A stretch of 11,001 bases of DNA from Euryarchaeota archaeon UBA250 (GTDB taxonomy: Archaea; Thermoplasmatota; Poseidoniia; Poseidoniales; Thalassarchaeaceae), in assembly GCA_002504845.1 (NCBI GenBank), contig DATW01000042.1, forward strand, positions 1 to 11,001. Reading direction: 5' to 3'. How positions within the stretch are numbered: position 1 is the first letter of the stretch; each line of letters starts with the position of its first letter. Positions 1-7,017 of this stretch are shown here, piece after piece. Under the pieces are notes generated by a model. That model saw only the letters and a list, made by a program, of their open reading frames with translations. It was not told the DNA's origin and searched no databases. The translations under genes and the position numbers were made by a program.

Positions 1-1701
1 GAGGCCATGGAAGATGAAAAGACCCAATTGAAGCAACATCTGGATTCAACCAGTAGCTCGGGGAAGGTCACCCTAAAGCAATGGGACGATGCATGGCAAT
101 CTAAGAAACGAGCTATTGGGATCCATTCTACCCTATCGAGAATCAGAGCCGCTGGAGCCGTCGCAGAATACGTCTCAGTGGATGTCACATCAAGGACATC
201 TGTTGATTCAGCGATCGACTCAATCATCAGTAATTACGGACCCATAACCGGCATAGTGCATGGCGCAGGTATTGAGGACTCCACACCTTTCGATTCAAAG
301 TCAGATGAAATCGTACAGAAGGTCATGGGCGTAAAAGTAGGCGGCTGGCTGTCGATTTACGATTCGCTATTTTCGAGAAAGCAGCCAGTTAGATTCGCAT
401 GTTCATTCACGTCCGTAGCCGGAAGACTGGGCAATGCAGCCCAACTAGACTACTGTGCAGCGAACAGAATATTGGATGCCGAACATGCCAGGATATCTTC
501 GGAAGACATGGTCTCAATCTCAATTGCTTGGTCGCCTTGGGCCGGCGCGGGGATGGCTACAAGGGGGTCGCTGGAAACTGTATTCGATCGTGCAGGTGTG
601 GATATGATACCTGTCGACGACGGCGCCCGTATGTTCGTTGAAGAGGTATTGGGGTCAGCGGGAACGCCAGTCCTTATCGCAGGAAAAATGGGCACTCTAG
701 ACCACAGAAAATCAGTAAGAGGAAAAGAAGTCCATTTGCCTCCGAGCGCGTCTTCTGATTATGGCGACCCCCTTACCTTCCCGATGATTCAGCAGATCCT
801 CAAATGCGATATCGATGTGAAGGCAGTCGCCTCTATCAACCTGGATCCGGATTCACATACATATCTCAAAGACCACTCAATATCTGGAGTGCCATACTTT
901 CCAGGGGTAATGGCTCTCGAAATGATGGCTGAGACCGTTAGCCTGTGTTCAAATAATGGCAAAGTCGTCAGCTTCGAGAATGTCGAATTCGGAATACCCG
1001 TGAAAATCACAAGAGGGACCAAAGAAATTCGTTGCACTGTTGAATCCATTCAGCACGATGGCGCTGAGATTGCATTTTCTTGCACCATAGAGTCCATGGC
1101 TCCCGGGGGGTACGATCAATCGATAATCCATCACAAGGCCATCGCAATATTACGCCCTTCTACGGGAAGCGAACCAATTCAGGATATTATCCCTGAGGAA
1201 GAAGACGGATCCAGAATACTCGCCTCAGCAGATATCTACGATCGTATGTTCCATGGGCCAAGATTCCAACCTTTGATTGGAGTGGTAGCATCCATTCAGA
1301 ATGAAAACGGCCGAGGAATTGAAGCACGTGTGCATGGGATCAGAGACATCCCCAATCCAGAATTATTCAACATGGAAGTCGGTGAAAAACAACCTGGAAT
1401 GATTGCACATCCGATGCTCATCGAGTCATGTTTCCAGGCAGCTGGCCTTACATCGATGGACATCGATGGTGCTGATTCACTCCCAGTGGGCGCACGCAGG
1501 ATAGTACTGTCAGACGAGATTCCAGGTGGTTCGATAACCGTCTTGTCCGTTAGGACGGGGTCTTCGTCCGATTCCTCCACTCTGCATGATTCGGTGATAA
1601 GGCTCGATGGTACCCCCGTGCTCAAAATCGACGGCCTCAGAATGAAATCGATGGCTTTCTTGGATGCTAGCGAACGTCCAGGTTTGATAGATACGGAGTA
1701 G
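1..1701 (+). CDS. C-terminal part of an iterative type I polyketide/fatty-acid synthase (KR-DH), 5' end outside window
   Basis: The reading frame is open to the left edge, so the ATG at base 7 is probably internal. Residues are counted from that ATG. Residues 1-230 are the back half of a ketoreductase domain; the NADPH-binding glycine motif lies upstream of the window. The catalytic set is visible: K110, S136 in SFTSVAGR, Y149 and N153 in DYCAAN. The stretch at 5-50, ending TLSRIRAAGA, resembles the long insert of PfaA- and enediyne-PKS-type ketoreductases. Residues about 255-550 are a double-hotdog PS-DH dehydratase with HxxxGxxxxP (H290, G294, P299), HGPRFQ at 416-421 and a second motif HPMLIESCFQ with E473 and Q477. 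No carrier-protein or thioesterase domain follows. Ketosynthase, acyltransferase and carrier domains are expected upstream, by inference from the PfaA/PKSE order KS-AT-ACP-KR-DH. The phosphopantetheinyl transferase follows after 5 bp. The family is clear, but the product cannot be told from this fragment. Confidence 0.85.
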   Translation, partial: EAMEDEKTQLKQHLDSTSSSGKVTLKQWDDAWQSKKRAIGIHSTLSRIRAAGAVAEYVSVDVTSRTSVDSAIDSIISNYGPITGIVHGAGIEDSTPFDSKSDEIVQKVMGVKVGGWLSIYDSLFSRKQPVRFACSFTSVAGRLGNAAQLDYCAANRILDAEHARISSEDMVSISIAWSPWAGAGMATRGSLETVFDRAGVDMIPVDDGARMFVEEVLGSAGTPVLIAGKMGTLDHRKSVRGKEVHLPPSASSDYGDPLTFPMIQQILKCDIDVKAVASINLDPDSHTYLKDHSISGVPYFPGVMALEMMAETVSLCSNNGKVVSFENVEFGIPVKITRGTKEIRCTVESIQHDGAEIAFSCTIESMAPGGYDQSIIHHKAIAILRPSTGSEPIQDIIPEEEDGSRILASADIYDRMFHGPRFQPLIGVVASIQNENGRGIEARVHGIRDIPNPELFNMEVGEKQPGMIAHPMLIESCFQAAGLTSMDIDGADSLPVGARRIVLSDEIPGGSITVLSVRTGSSSDSSTLHDSVIRLDGTPVLKIDGLRMKSMAFLDASERPGLIDTE

Positions 1702-1706
1702 GGAAT

Positions 1707-2333
1707 ATGCCTCATCACGCTCCTGCGCTCGTATCAAATCAAAAATCACTGAAGATTCATTTCATGGAGCATTCTGCCCATTCTGAAGATACAACCGGCC
1801 CGCCTCTACTAGATTCGAAAATAATGGCTTCTAGGAGCCCGAAAAGAATATTGCACCACATTTCTGGGAGACATGCACTTTCAAAGATTTCATCATCTAT
1901 GGATGGAGACGTCTTCAAAATAGTGCCCGGCATGGGCGGCTGCCTGATTCGCGATGGCCGAATTTTTGCGAGATGCAGCATATCTCATTCTGATTATGGT
2001 GCTGTAGCTGTGGTAGCGCCATCAGATATGTCTGTGGGGGTGGACTTGGAACCCAGAAATCGAAAGATATCGCAGGGGGCATTGAATTTGATATTGAATG
2101 AAGAGGAACAAAATGATGTCCAAGACGAGCACTCAAGACTCCGGATATGGATGTCGAAAGAAGCCATTTCCAAAGCCCTCGGCATTGGCATGTCAATTTC
2201 GAAGGGCATCACGTACGATGGGAAATCATGGGTGGCAAAGGGGTCAAGATGGTCGATAAACAGACATGATATCAGGATCTCTGACATAGATCACATCGCG
2301 ATGGTCGCTCTGAGAATCACGGAAGAGATTTGA
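1707..2333 (+). CDS. Sfp-type 4'-phosphopantetheinyl transferase
   Basis: It transfers phosphopantetheine from CoA to a serine of acyl-carrier domains, making a carrier-dependent synthase active. All family motifs are present in 208 residues: GRHAL at 54-58, the substrate motif SISHSD at 91-96, the metal-binding GVDLE at 111-115 (D113, E115), and WMSKEAISK at 148-156 (K151, E152, K156). The SISHS plus GVDLE arrangement is of Sfp type, not the short AcpS type. The start is ATG with GGAG at 1695-1698, 8 nt upstream and inside the end of the preceding gene, so the two are probably co-transcribed. The obvious partner is the synthase just upstream. Enediyne PKSs carry this domain fused after their DH. 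Here a stop codon and a frame change separate the two, so it is a free-standing protein. The 3' end overlaps etfA on the opposite strand by 17 bp. Confidence 0.9.
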   Translation: MPHHAPALVSNQKSLKIHFMEHSAHSEDTTGPPLLDSKIMASRSPKRILHHISGRHALSKISSSMDGDVFKIVPGMGGCLIRDGRIFARCSISHSDYGAVAVVAPSDMSVGVDLEPRNRKISQGALNLILNEEEQNDVQDEHSRLRIWMSKEAISKALGIGMSISKGITYDGKSWVAKGSRWSINRHDIRISDIDHIAMVALRITEEI

Positions 2334-3234
2334 TGGCCTCATGCAGAATTGGAAGCGCATCTTCCCACTGAGCAACGATCCCATAGTCGGCAACTCCGAA
2401 GATAGGTGCTTCAGGATCCTTGTTGATGGCGAGAATGTATCTGCTTGATCGCATTCCAGCTAGGTGCTGGATCGCACCAGATATGCCGACTGCGATGTAG
2501 AGGGACGGAGTGACGGTTTTCCCCGTTTGGCCGACTTGCATGCTGTGCGGAAGGCCCCACTCGTCCACAACTGCACGACTAGCACCCACTGCGGCGCCGA
2601 GCGAATCAGCAACAGACTCCAGTTTTTCAAAATTAGATCGATCCCCAAGGCCCCTGCCTCCTGAAATTATGATGTCAGCCTCCGAGACGTCGAGACGCTC
2701 TCCTGCCTTGGCAATGGCTTCTAAGACTGCAATTCGCAAGTCCTCCCCAGAATCAACTGTCGAAACATCTGCTGAACCCCCCGATTCCGCTGACTCAATT
2801 GCATTCGGACGGATTGTAATGACTGCATCCCCGCTCACGGAGATACTTTCTACAGCCTTGCCGGAGTAGGCAGGCCTCTCGACCTTTATGCCGGGAGCTA
2901 TCGACGTCACATCCTGGACAACTGAACGCCCAAGGCCTGCTGCTATACTTGCTGAAAGCTCCCTTCCCACAGGGGTAGTGGCCATCAGTACAGTCCCGTC
3001 GACAAGACCGGATATTGCTGTTGACCAGGTAGATGAATCGAATACTGAAAAGCAGGCTCCATTGAGTTTTATCACCTTCCCAACACCCTGTATCTTCGAT
3101 GCCTCGTCGGCACCATTTCCACCAGGTATGATTACAGTACACGACTCACCGATTACCGATGCCGCCCTCACCAATTGTGGCAAAGTCGGATGCATTCCTT
3201 CTTCATGCGGTTCTGAAACGATTGTTACACTCAT
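2317..3234 (-). CDS. etfA: Electron transfer flavoprotein, alpha subunit
   Basis: This is the FAD-binding subunit of the soluble ETF heterodimer, which takes electrons from acyl-CoA dehydrogenases and passes them to a quinone reductase. It has 305 residues, normal for the family. The N-terminal alpha/beta domain covers about 1-180. The C-terminal FAD domain has GGRGLGD at 192-198, GASRAVVDEWGLP at 217-229, GQTGKTV at 235-241, and the ETF-alpha signature from LYIAVGISG at 245 through HLAGM to ILAIN at 271, followed by NKDPEAPIF. It lies 12 bp after etfB and directly downstream of an acyl-CoA dehydrogenase, its likely electron donor. The start at 3234 is fixed by a strong GAGGAGG. Its last 17 bp overlap the convergent phosphopantetheinyl transferase gene. 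Confidence 0.95.
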   Translation of the reverse strand: MSVTIVSEPHEEGMHPTLPQLVRAASVIGESCTVIIPGGNGADEASKIQGVGKVIKLNGACFSVFDSSTWSTAISGLVDGTVLMATTPVGRELSASIAAGLGRSVVQDVTSIAPGIKVERPAYSGKAVESISVSGDAVITIRPNAIESAESGGSADVSTVDSGEDLRIAVLEAIAKAGERLDVSEADIIISGGRGLGDRSNFEKLESVADSLGAAVGASRAVVDEWGLPHSMQVGQTGKTVTPSLYIAVGISGAIQHLAGMRSSRYILAINKDPEAPIFGVADYGIVAQWEDALPILHEAIKSLP

Positions 3235-3241
3235 GTCATGG

Positions 3242-3248
3242 CCTCCTC
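3242..3248 (-). promoter_or_regulatory. Shine-Dalgarno GAGGAGG that sets the etfA start
   Basis: On the minus strand GAGGAGG overlaps the etfB stop codon (TGA at 3249-3247) and lies 7 nt before the ATG at 3234. An earlier ATG at 3239 is out of frame and runs into a stop after two codons, so the SD supports 3234. The overlap with the stop suggests translational coupling of etfB and etfA. Confidence 0.8.
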
Positions 3249-4002
3249 AGATTACGTTAGCCTCTTCTCTAAGTTTGGTTACGACTTCAGAGGCAGAAGC
3301 CGCACCTTGGAATGTCTGCCCGGCAGGTTTCTCTGGAGGGTATCCGACTGATTCAACATTTACGCCGCCATCTTCCATTGAAACTCCGAGATCAGCAGGA
3401 GATAGCGATTCTATGGGCTTCTTTTTAGCCATCATGATTCCTCTTACATTTGGCCTGCGGAGCTCTTCATCACCTTTGTCGAATGCAAATACGCATGGGC
3501 CATTCACCGAAACACGTTCCATGCCCGAAGAAGTCGATCGAGTTGCCACGAAGTTGCCGTCGACCGCCTTTACCTCCGAGACAAGACCCACACAGGGAAG
3601 ACCAAGCATCTGTGCAACCCCCGGCGCCGTAGAGCCAGAGTTCGTATCTGCTGCTTGCTTACCTGCGAGAACGATATCCGCCTCCGATTTACGGACAGCA
3701 GCCGCCAGAGCGCCTTGAAGGGATAATGAGCCCGAAGTCCCCTCATACAATACGTGTATCAGCTCATCAGCACCAACCGCTGCGGCGTCGATAAGAGACT
3801 TGGAAGAACGCTGCGGTCCAAGCGTAATCGCAACTACCTTGGCCCCTGATTCACTTTGCAATTTAAGGGCGGCTTCAAGAGCATACTCATCATATGGGCT
3901 GATTGTCCATTTCGATATAGATCCCTCATCAACCGATCCGCCGGCTATACTGATTCTTGCTGTTGTGTCTGGTACTTGCTTGATTAGGACGGCTACCTTC
4001 AT
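3247..4002 (-). CDS. etfB: Electron transfer flavoprotein, beta subunit
   Basis: This is the partner subunit of ETF, which binds AMP and helps form the FAD site. It has 251 residues, the usual length. The protein opens with MKVAVLIKQVPDT. It carries the nucleotide-loop region LAGKQAADTNSGSTAPGVAQ at 112-131, and LRRPNVRGIMMAKKKPI at 181-197, which is the conserved interaction and recognition segment of ETF beta. The start is ATG with GGTGATC at 4011-4005, a good match to the end of an archaeal SD, very close to the start. It sits 48 bp after the acyl-CoA dehydrogenase and 12 bp before etfA, forming a dehydrogenase-ETF operon. I see no FixA/nif context, so a standard fatty or amino acid oxidation ETF is more likely than a bifurcating one, though this was not tested. 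Confidence 0.95.
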   Translation of the reverse strand: MKVAVLIKQVPDTTARISIAGGSVDEGSISKWTISPYDEYALEAALKLQSESGAKVVAITLGPQRSSKSLIDAAAVGADELIHVLYEGTSGSLSLQGALAAAVRKSEADIVLAGKQAADTNSGSTAPGVAQMLGLPCVGLVSEVKAVDGNFVATRSTSSGMERVSVNGPCVFAFDKGDEELRRPNVRGIMMAKKKPIESLSPADLGVSMEDGGVNVESVGYPPEKPAGQTFQGAASASEVVTKLREEANVI

Positions 4003-4050
4003 GCGATCACCATATGTCGCCTCGGCAGCAGTCCTATCAATACAACGGAA

Positions 4051-5223
4051 TCAGGCTTCTCTTGTAAAAGCCTGAATACCGGTTATGTGTCTTCCCAGTA
4101 TCAGGTTGTGTATGTCGTGAGTTCCCTCATACGTCTTGACCGATTCGAGATTTGCCATGTGGCGCATGACAGGATATTCATCCAGTATACCATTCGCACC
4201 GTGGATGTCTCTAGCAACACGCGCAATCTCGAGAGCTATGTCCACATTGTTCATTTTCGCAAGAGAGATGTGTTCGGGTACCCACTCTCCTGAGTCCTTC
4301 TTGACACCTAGATGGTATGCAAGAAGCTGGGCCTTTGTAATCTCGCGAAGCATCCAAGCCAATTTATTCTGCACCAACTGGTAAGCCGCTATCGGATGAT
4401 CGAATTGAATCCGACTCATCGCATAGCTTCTGGCTGAGTCGAAGCATGACTGAGCAGCACCAACCGCGCCCCACGAGATACCATATCTAGCATTGTTAAG
4501 GCATGAAAAGGGCCCCCTGAGCCCTTTGACGCCTGGGAGAATTCTATCTTTCGGAATCTTGCAGTCTTGGAATACAAGTTCTGATGTAACGCTAGCCTTT
4601 AGGGAGTGCTTTCCTTTCATCTCCGGTGCAGAGAAACCCTCATCCCCTTTCTCAACAATGAAACCTCTGATGACTCCGTCTAGTTTGGCCCAGACTACTG
4701 CCAAATCAGCAATAGTCCCATTTGTGATCCACATCTTCGCACCATTCAGAATATAGTGATCATCATCTTCTTCAGCCTTGGTCACCATGTCGCCAGGATT
4801 AGAGCCGTAGTCCGGTTCAGTTAATCCGAAGCAACCGATTAGCTCTCCGCTTGCCATTCCGGGCAGATACTTCTCCTTCTGCTCCTCACTTCCGAAATCC
4901 CATATCGGATACATCGCAAGAGAACCCTGCACACTTGCGAAGGATCTGATTCCGCTATCTCCTCTTTCCAATTCTCGGCAAATCACGCCATATGCTGTGT
5001 AAGAAAGTCCGGGGCATCCGTACCCCTTCAATGGGGCCCCCAATATCCCCATGCCGCCAAGTTCCTGGCGCCATTCATCTAGGAAGACTCCCTCTCTACA
5101 AGCATTCTCTATTTTTGGGATAACTGATTCATCTACCCAGTCTCTAACAACGTCGCGAATCATGCGTTCTTCATCTGTAAGAAGTGAATCAACATCGTAG
5201 AAGTCGAGTGCCTCGTATCCCAT
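4051..5223 (-). CDS. gcdH: Acyl-CoA dehydrogenase, glutaryl-CoA dehydrogenase type
   Basis: This FAD enzyme oxidises glutaryl-CoA to crotonyl-CoA and CO2 with ETF as acceptor, in lysine and tryptophan degradation or dicarboxylate oxidation. It has 390 residues, full length. The FAD-domain motif FGLTEPDYGSNP is at 132-143 and WITNG at 165-169. The catalytic base is E366 in TYEGTHD (364-370). Similarity to mitochondrial GCDH is strong at GPFSCLNNARYGISWG (237-252) and in the C-terminal ILGRHITGIQAF. The residues tied to glutaryl binding and decarboxylation in the human enzyme (E87, R94, Y369, E370 of the mature form) correspond to E86, R93, Y365 and E366. This favours a decarboxylating glutaryl-CoA dehydrogenase over a general acyl-CoA dehydrogenase. 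The assignment comes from family recall, not a search. The ATG at 5223 is preceded by a GGATGATT with weak SD character. Confidence 0.9.
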   Translation of the reverse strand: MGYEALDFYDVDSLLTDEERMIRDVVRDWVDESVIPKIENACREGVFLDEWRQELGGMGILGAPLKGYGCPGLSYTAYGVICRELERGDSGIRSFASVQGSLAMYPIWDFGSEEQKEKYLPGMASGELIGCFGLTEPDYGSNPGDMVTKAEEDDDHYILNGAKMWITNGTIADLAVVWAKLDGVIRGFIVEKGDEGFSAPEMKGKHSLKASVTSELVFQDCKIPKDRILPGVKGLRGPFSCLNNARYGISWGAVGAAQSCFDSARSYAMSRIQFDHPIAAYQLVQNKLAWMLREITKAQLLAYHLGVKKDSGEWVPEHISLAKMNNVDIALEIARVARDIHGANGILDEYPVMRHMANLESVKTYEGTHDIHNLILGRHITGIQAFTREA

Positions 5224-5275
5224 AATATCGAATCATCCGCCGAGGCAGAGTCCCTTCAAGGTTCGCACTTCGATT

Positions 5276-6391
5276 TCATCTACTCGACCTTGTAGACCAT
5301 ATCCCAATCGCCATCACGCCCATGATTCCAAATGATAGCATGGTCACCAATTTTGGCAATCCTTGAGCCACGCCTACCTCTTCAGGAACTAGTAGGGCAA
5401 CAGTCCCGTCCCGCGTTATAATCCAATGGTCGCCGCTATCGCCGCCCCACACCCCTGTTATGGTAGATCCACTTACGCCGAATGATTGGTCAACAACCGC
5501 TTCATTGGTGAGCCAGGTGAATGTACCGCTCCCCAATGGCCTATGTTCCATGATCTCAACAGGTGTTGCCGTGATCAGAATTTGATCGGAAGTTGTCAAC
5601 GAAATAGAACGCGGTGTCCCATCGAATCCCTCTAAGGTTTGCATTTTCAACTCAACTGCGCCTGATTCAAAGTCAATCTCTGCAATCGATCGGTCCATGG
5701 ATATCGCAACGCAAACAGGTACCCCCCCAGATCTGCAAACAATGTCCGACCAAGATGGACCACTTCCCCCGATCCAAGATAGAATATGGTCTCTATCGAT
5801 CATCCCGATACCTTCCTCGGCGGATGCCACTAAACACACAAACGGATCCGGAAGACAGTCTATACTCGATATCGACGAACCGCCAGTACCTGGCATGGGC
5901 ACAACCTCTGAGCTACCATTTCCAGATGGACGCATGCGATACAAGGTACCATCCGAACTTCCCAGATATGCCCATTCACCATTCGCATTCCAAGATACGG
6001 CCTGCATATTGTCGTACCCTACTGACTGGGCCGATGTTGCCCTCTCTATCGAATGGTCGGAAATCGCATACCTAAGGACTGACCCGTTTTCACCCACAAT
6101 CAGCGCTGTGTTGCCGCCAGGGTGGTAATCTGAATCCAACAGATCTGAATCCGAGATATCTGCAAGAGGTATCATGGTGCTTGGAGATGACTTATCCATC
6201 GAAACAGCATATCCTTCTGCACCTACTACCACAACCCAATTCGAAGCCGGATGTATAGCAGCATCTTCTATCCCGGGATCGTATTCCATCAATGTAAATG
6301 AGTGATCTATCCTCACCACTGAGCCATCTTCTGCAATCGCTGTAGGGGCCATCCCCAGCAACATCAGAAACACTAGCAACCTTGCGGCCAT
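5276..6391 (-). CDS. Secreted, C-terminally membrane-anchored seven-bladed beta-propeller protein
   Basis: Function unknown. With the ATG at 6391 the protein has 371 residues. It begins with a signal peptide, MAARLLVFLMLLGMAPTAIA, probably cut before EDG at 21. Seven spaced WD/YVTN-like repeats follow at roughly 42-66, 85-109, 128-153, 174-199, 214-240, 260-283 and 310-334, each with the pattern of hydrophobic strand, turn, strand, as in a seven-bladed propeller. Two close cysteine pairs (C179/C186 and C219/C227) fit extracytoplasmic disulfides. A hydrophobic segment at 346-365 followed by a short basic tail (STRSSR) anchors it, leaving most of the protein outside. A GTG start at 6403 would add four residues; ATG is preferred because it gives a compact signal peptide. 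The gene lies 52 bp upstream of gcdH on the same strand and may share its transcript. A sensor, adhesion or protein-interaction role is possible, but nothing fixes it. Confidence 0.75.
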   Translation of the reverse strand: MAARLLVFLMLLGMAPTAIAEDGSVVRIDHSFTLMEYDPGIEDAAIHPASNWVVVVGAEGYAVSMDKSSPSTMIPLADISDSDLLDSDYHPGGNTALIVGENGSVLRYAISDHSIERATSAQSVGYDNMQAVSWNANGEWAYLGSSDGTLYRMRPSGNGSSEVVPMPGTGGSSISSIDCLPDPFVCLVASAEEGIGMIDRDHILSWIGGSGPSWSDIVCRSGGVPVCVAISMDRSIAEIDFESGAVELKMQTLEGFDGTPRSISLTTSDQILITATPVEIMEHRPLGSGTFTWLTNEAVVDQSFGVSGSTITGVWGGDSGDHWIITRDGTVALLVPEEVGVAQGLPKLVTMLSFGIMGVMAIGIWSTRSSR

Positions 6392-6413
6392 GATGCTCGG
6401 CACGACTCATCCC

Positions 6414-6420
6414 GCTTAGC
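6414..6420. promoter_or_regulatory. Possible shared core promoter element for the divergent genes
   Basis: The 7-bp near-palindrome GCTTAGC lies between two divergent genes. Its centre (6417) is about 25-26 nt from the ATG at 6442 on the plus strand and from the ATG at 6391 on the minus strand, the TATA-to-start distance expected for leaderless archaeal transcripts. As a TATA box it is weak. The call rests only on this geometry. Confidence 0.3.
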
Positions 6421-6441
6421 CACTGCGTTTAGCAGGCAGGC

Positions 6442-7008
6442 ATGCTCGTCACGGACAGCCTTCAAATCCCCTCGGACATCCCACAGCACATGGAGCGCTT
6501 CGATGTAAAGCGAGGATTGGTCAAGACAGTGGCAGCAGATGGGGGCCTATCGTCCCTAGCAAAGAGATATTTCGATAACGTAGAAAAGATCGACTCACAG
6601 GCATTCGTAGCTTCCCACGGAATCATGACCTCCATTGAAGGAAAGTATGACGATTCAGGCGCGCTGATAGTAGATGTAACGAATGTCCCTCCGAATTTCG
6701 ATGACCCGGATGCGGTACGCGCTGCGATGGATGCCAGAAAGCGATGGACACAGTTTCTCGATGAGGCAACAGGATACAACTCGAAGCAGAGAGGCGACAA
6801 GGCAAAAGAATGGGCTAAGAAGGCAACAAAAGCCAAGTCAGGCGTCTCATCAGCGCGGCATTTTATGTCGATGTCAGAGAACTTGTCGGAAGATGTGAAA
6901 TCACAGGCAAATGCACTTATTGAGGAAATAGAAGAGGCATTAGAGAACGGGGAAAATACCCGTGCGGCTGGAAGAGCAGAGAAGCTCGGCAAGCTACTGA
7001 GCGCGTGA
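6442..7008 (+). CDS. DUF5611-like archaeal protein with helical C-terminal extension
   Basis: Function unknown. Residues about 17-115 resemble the small archaeal DUF5611 family as I recall it: an opening KRG motif (FDVKRG, 20-25), a strand-rich middle (VASHGIMTSIEGKY, 56-69), and a closing RKRWTQFLDEATGYNSKQR (99-117). The remainder to 188 is an Ala/Lys/Glu-rich, strongly helical tail, for example KAKEWAKKATKAK at 120-132 and ALIEEIEEALENGENTRAAG from 157. This makes it longer than the roughly 100-residue members I remember. The start is uncertain: the ATG at 6442 is used here, but the ATG at 6490 (MERFDVKRG) would begin where the family normally begins. The stop codon lies 9 bp before tyrS and overlaps the tyrS ribosome-binding site, so the two are probably co-expressed. 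No enzyme motif is visible. Confidence 0.7.
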   Translation: MLVTDSLQIPSDIPQHMERFDVKRGLVKTVAADGGLSSLAKRYFDNVEKIDSQAFVASHGIMTSIEGKYDDSGALIVDVTNVPPNFDDPDAVRAAMDARKRWTQFLDEATGYNSKQRGDKAKEWAKKATKAKSGVSSARHFMSMSENLSEDVKSQANALIEEIEEALENGENTRAAGRAEKLGKLLSA

Positions 7009-7011
7009 GGG
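7005..7011 (+). promoter_or_regulatory. Shine-Dalgarno for tyrS overlapping the upstream stop codon
   Basis: GTGAGGG contains the TGA stop of the DUF5611-like gene and a GAGGG core, 6 nt before the tyrS ATG at 7018. This supports that start and suggests translational coupling of the two genes. Confidence 0.65.
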
Positions 7012-7017
7012 TTCGAC

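Noticed and set aside
1671..1710. Possible fusion of the transferase to the synthase by a frameshift, as in enediyne PKSs
   Set aside because: The transferase frame meets a stop at 1668-1670, no slippery run is seen, and the transferase has its own ATG with an upstream GGAG.
2888..3718. Long open frame of 276 codons on the plus strand, opposite etfB and etfA
   Set aside because: It lies wholly antisense to two genes with clear family signatures, spans their junction, and its protein is Pro/Ser/Thr-rich with no recognisable motif. This is typical of an antisense shadow.
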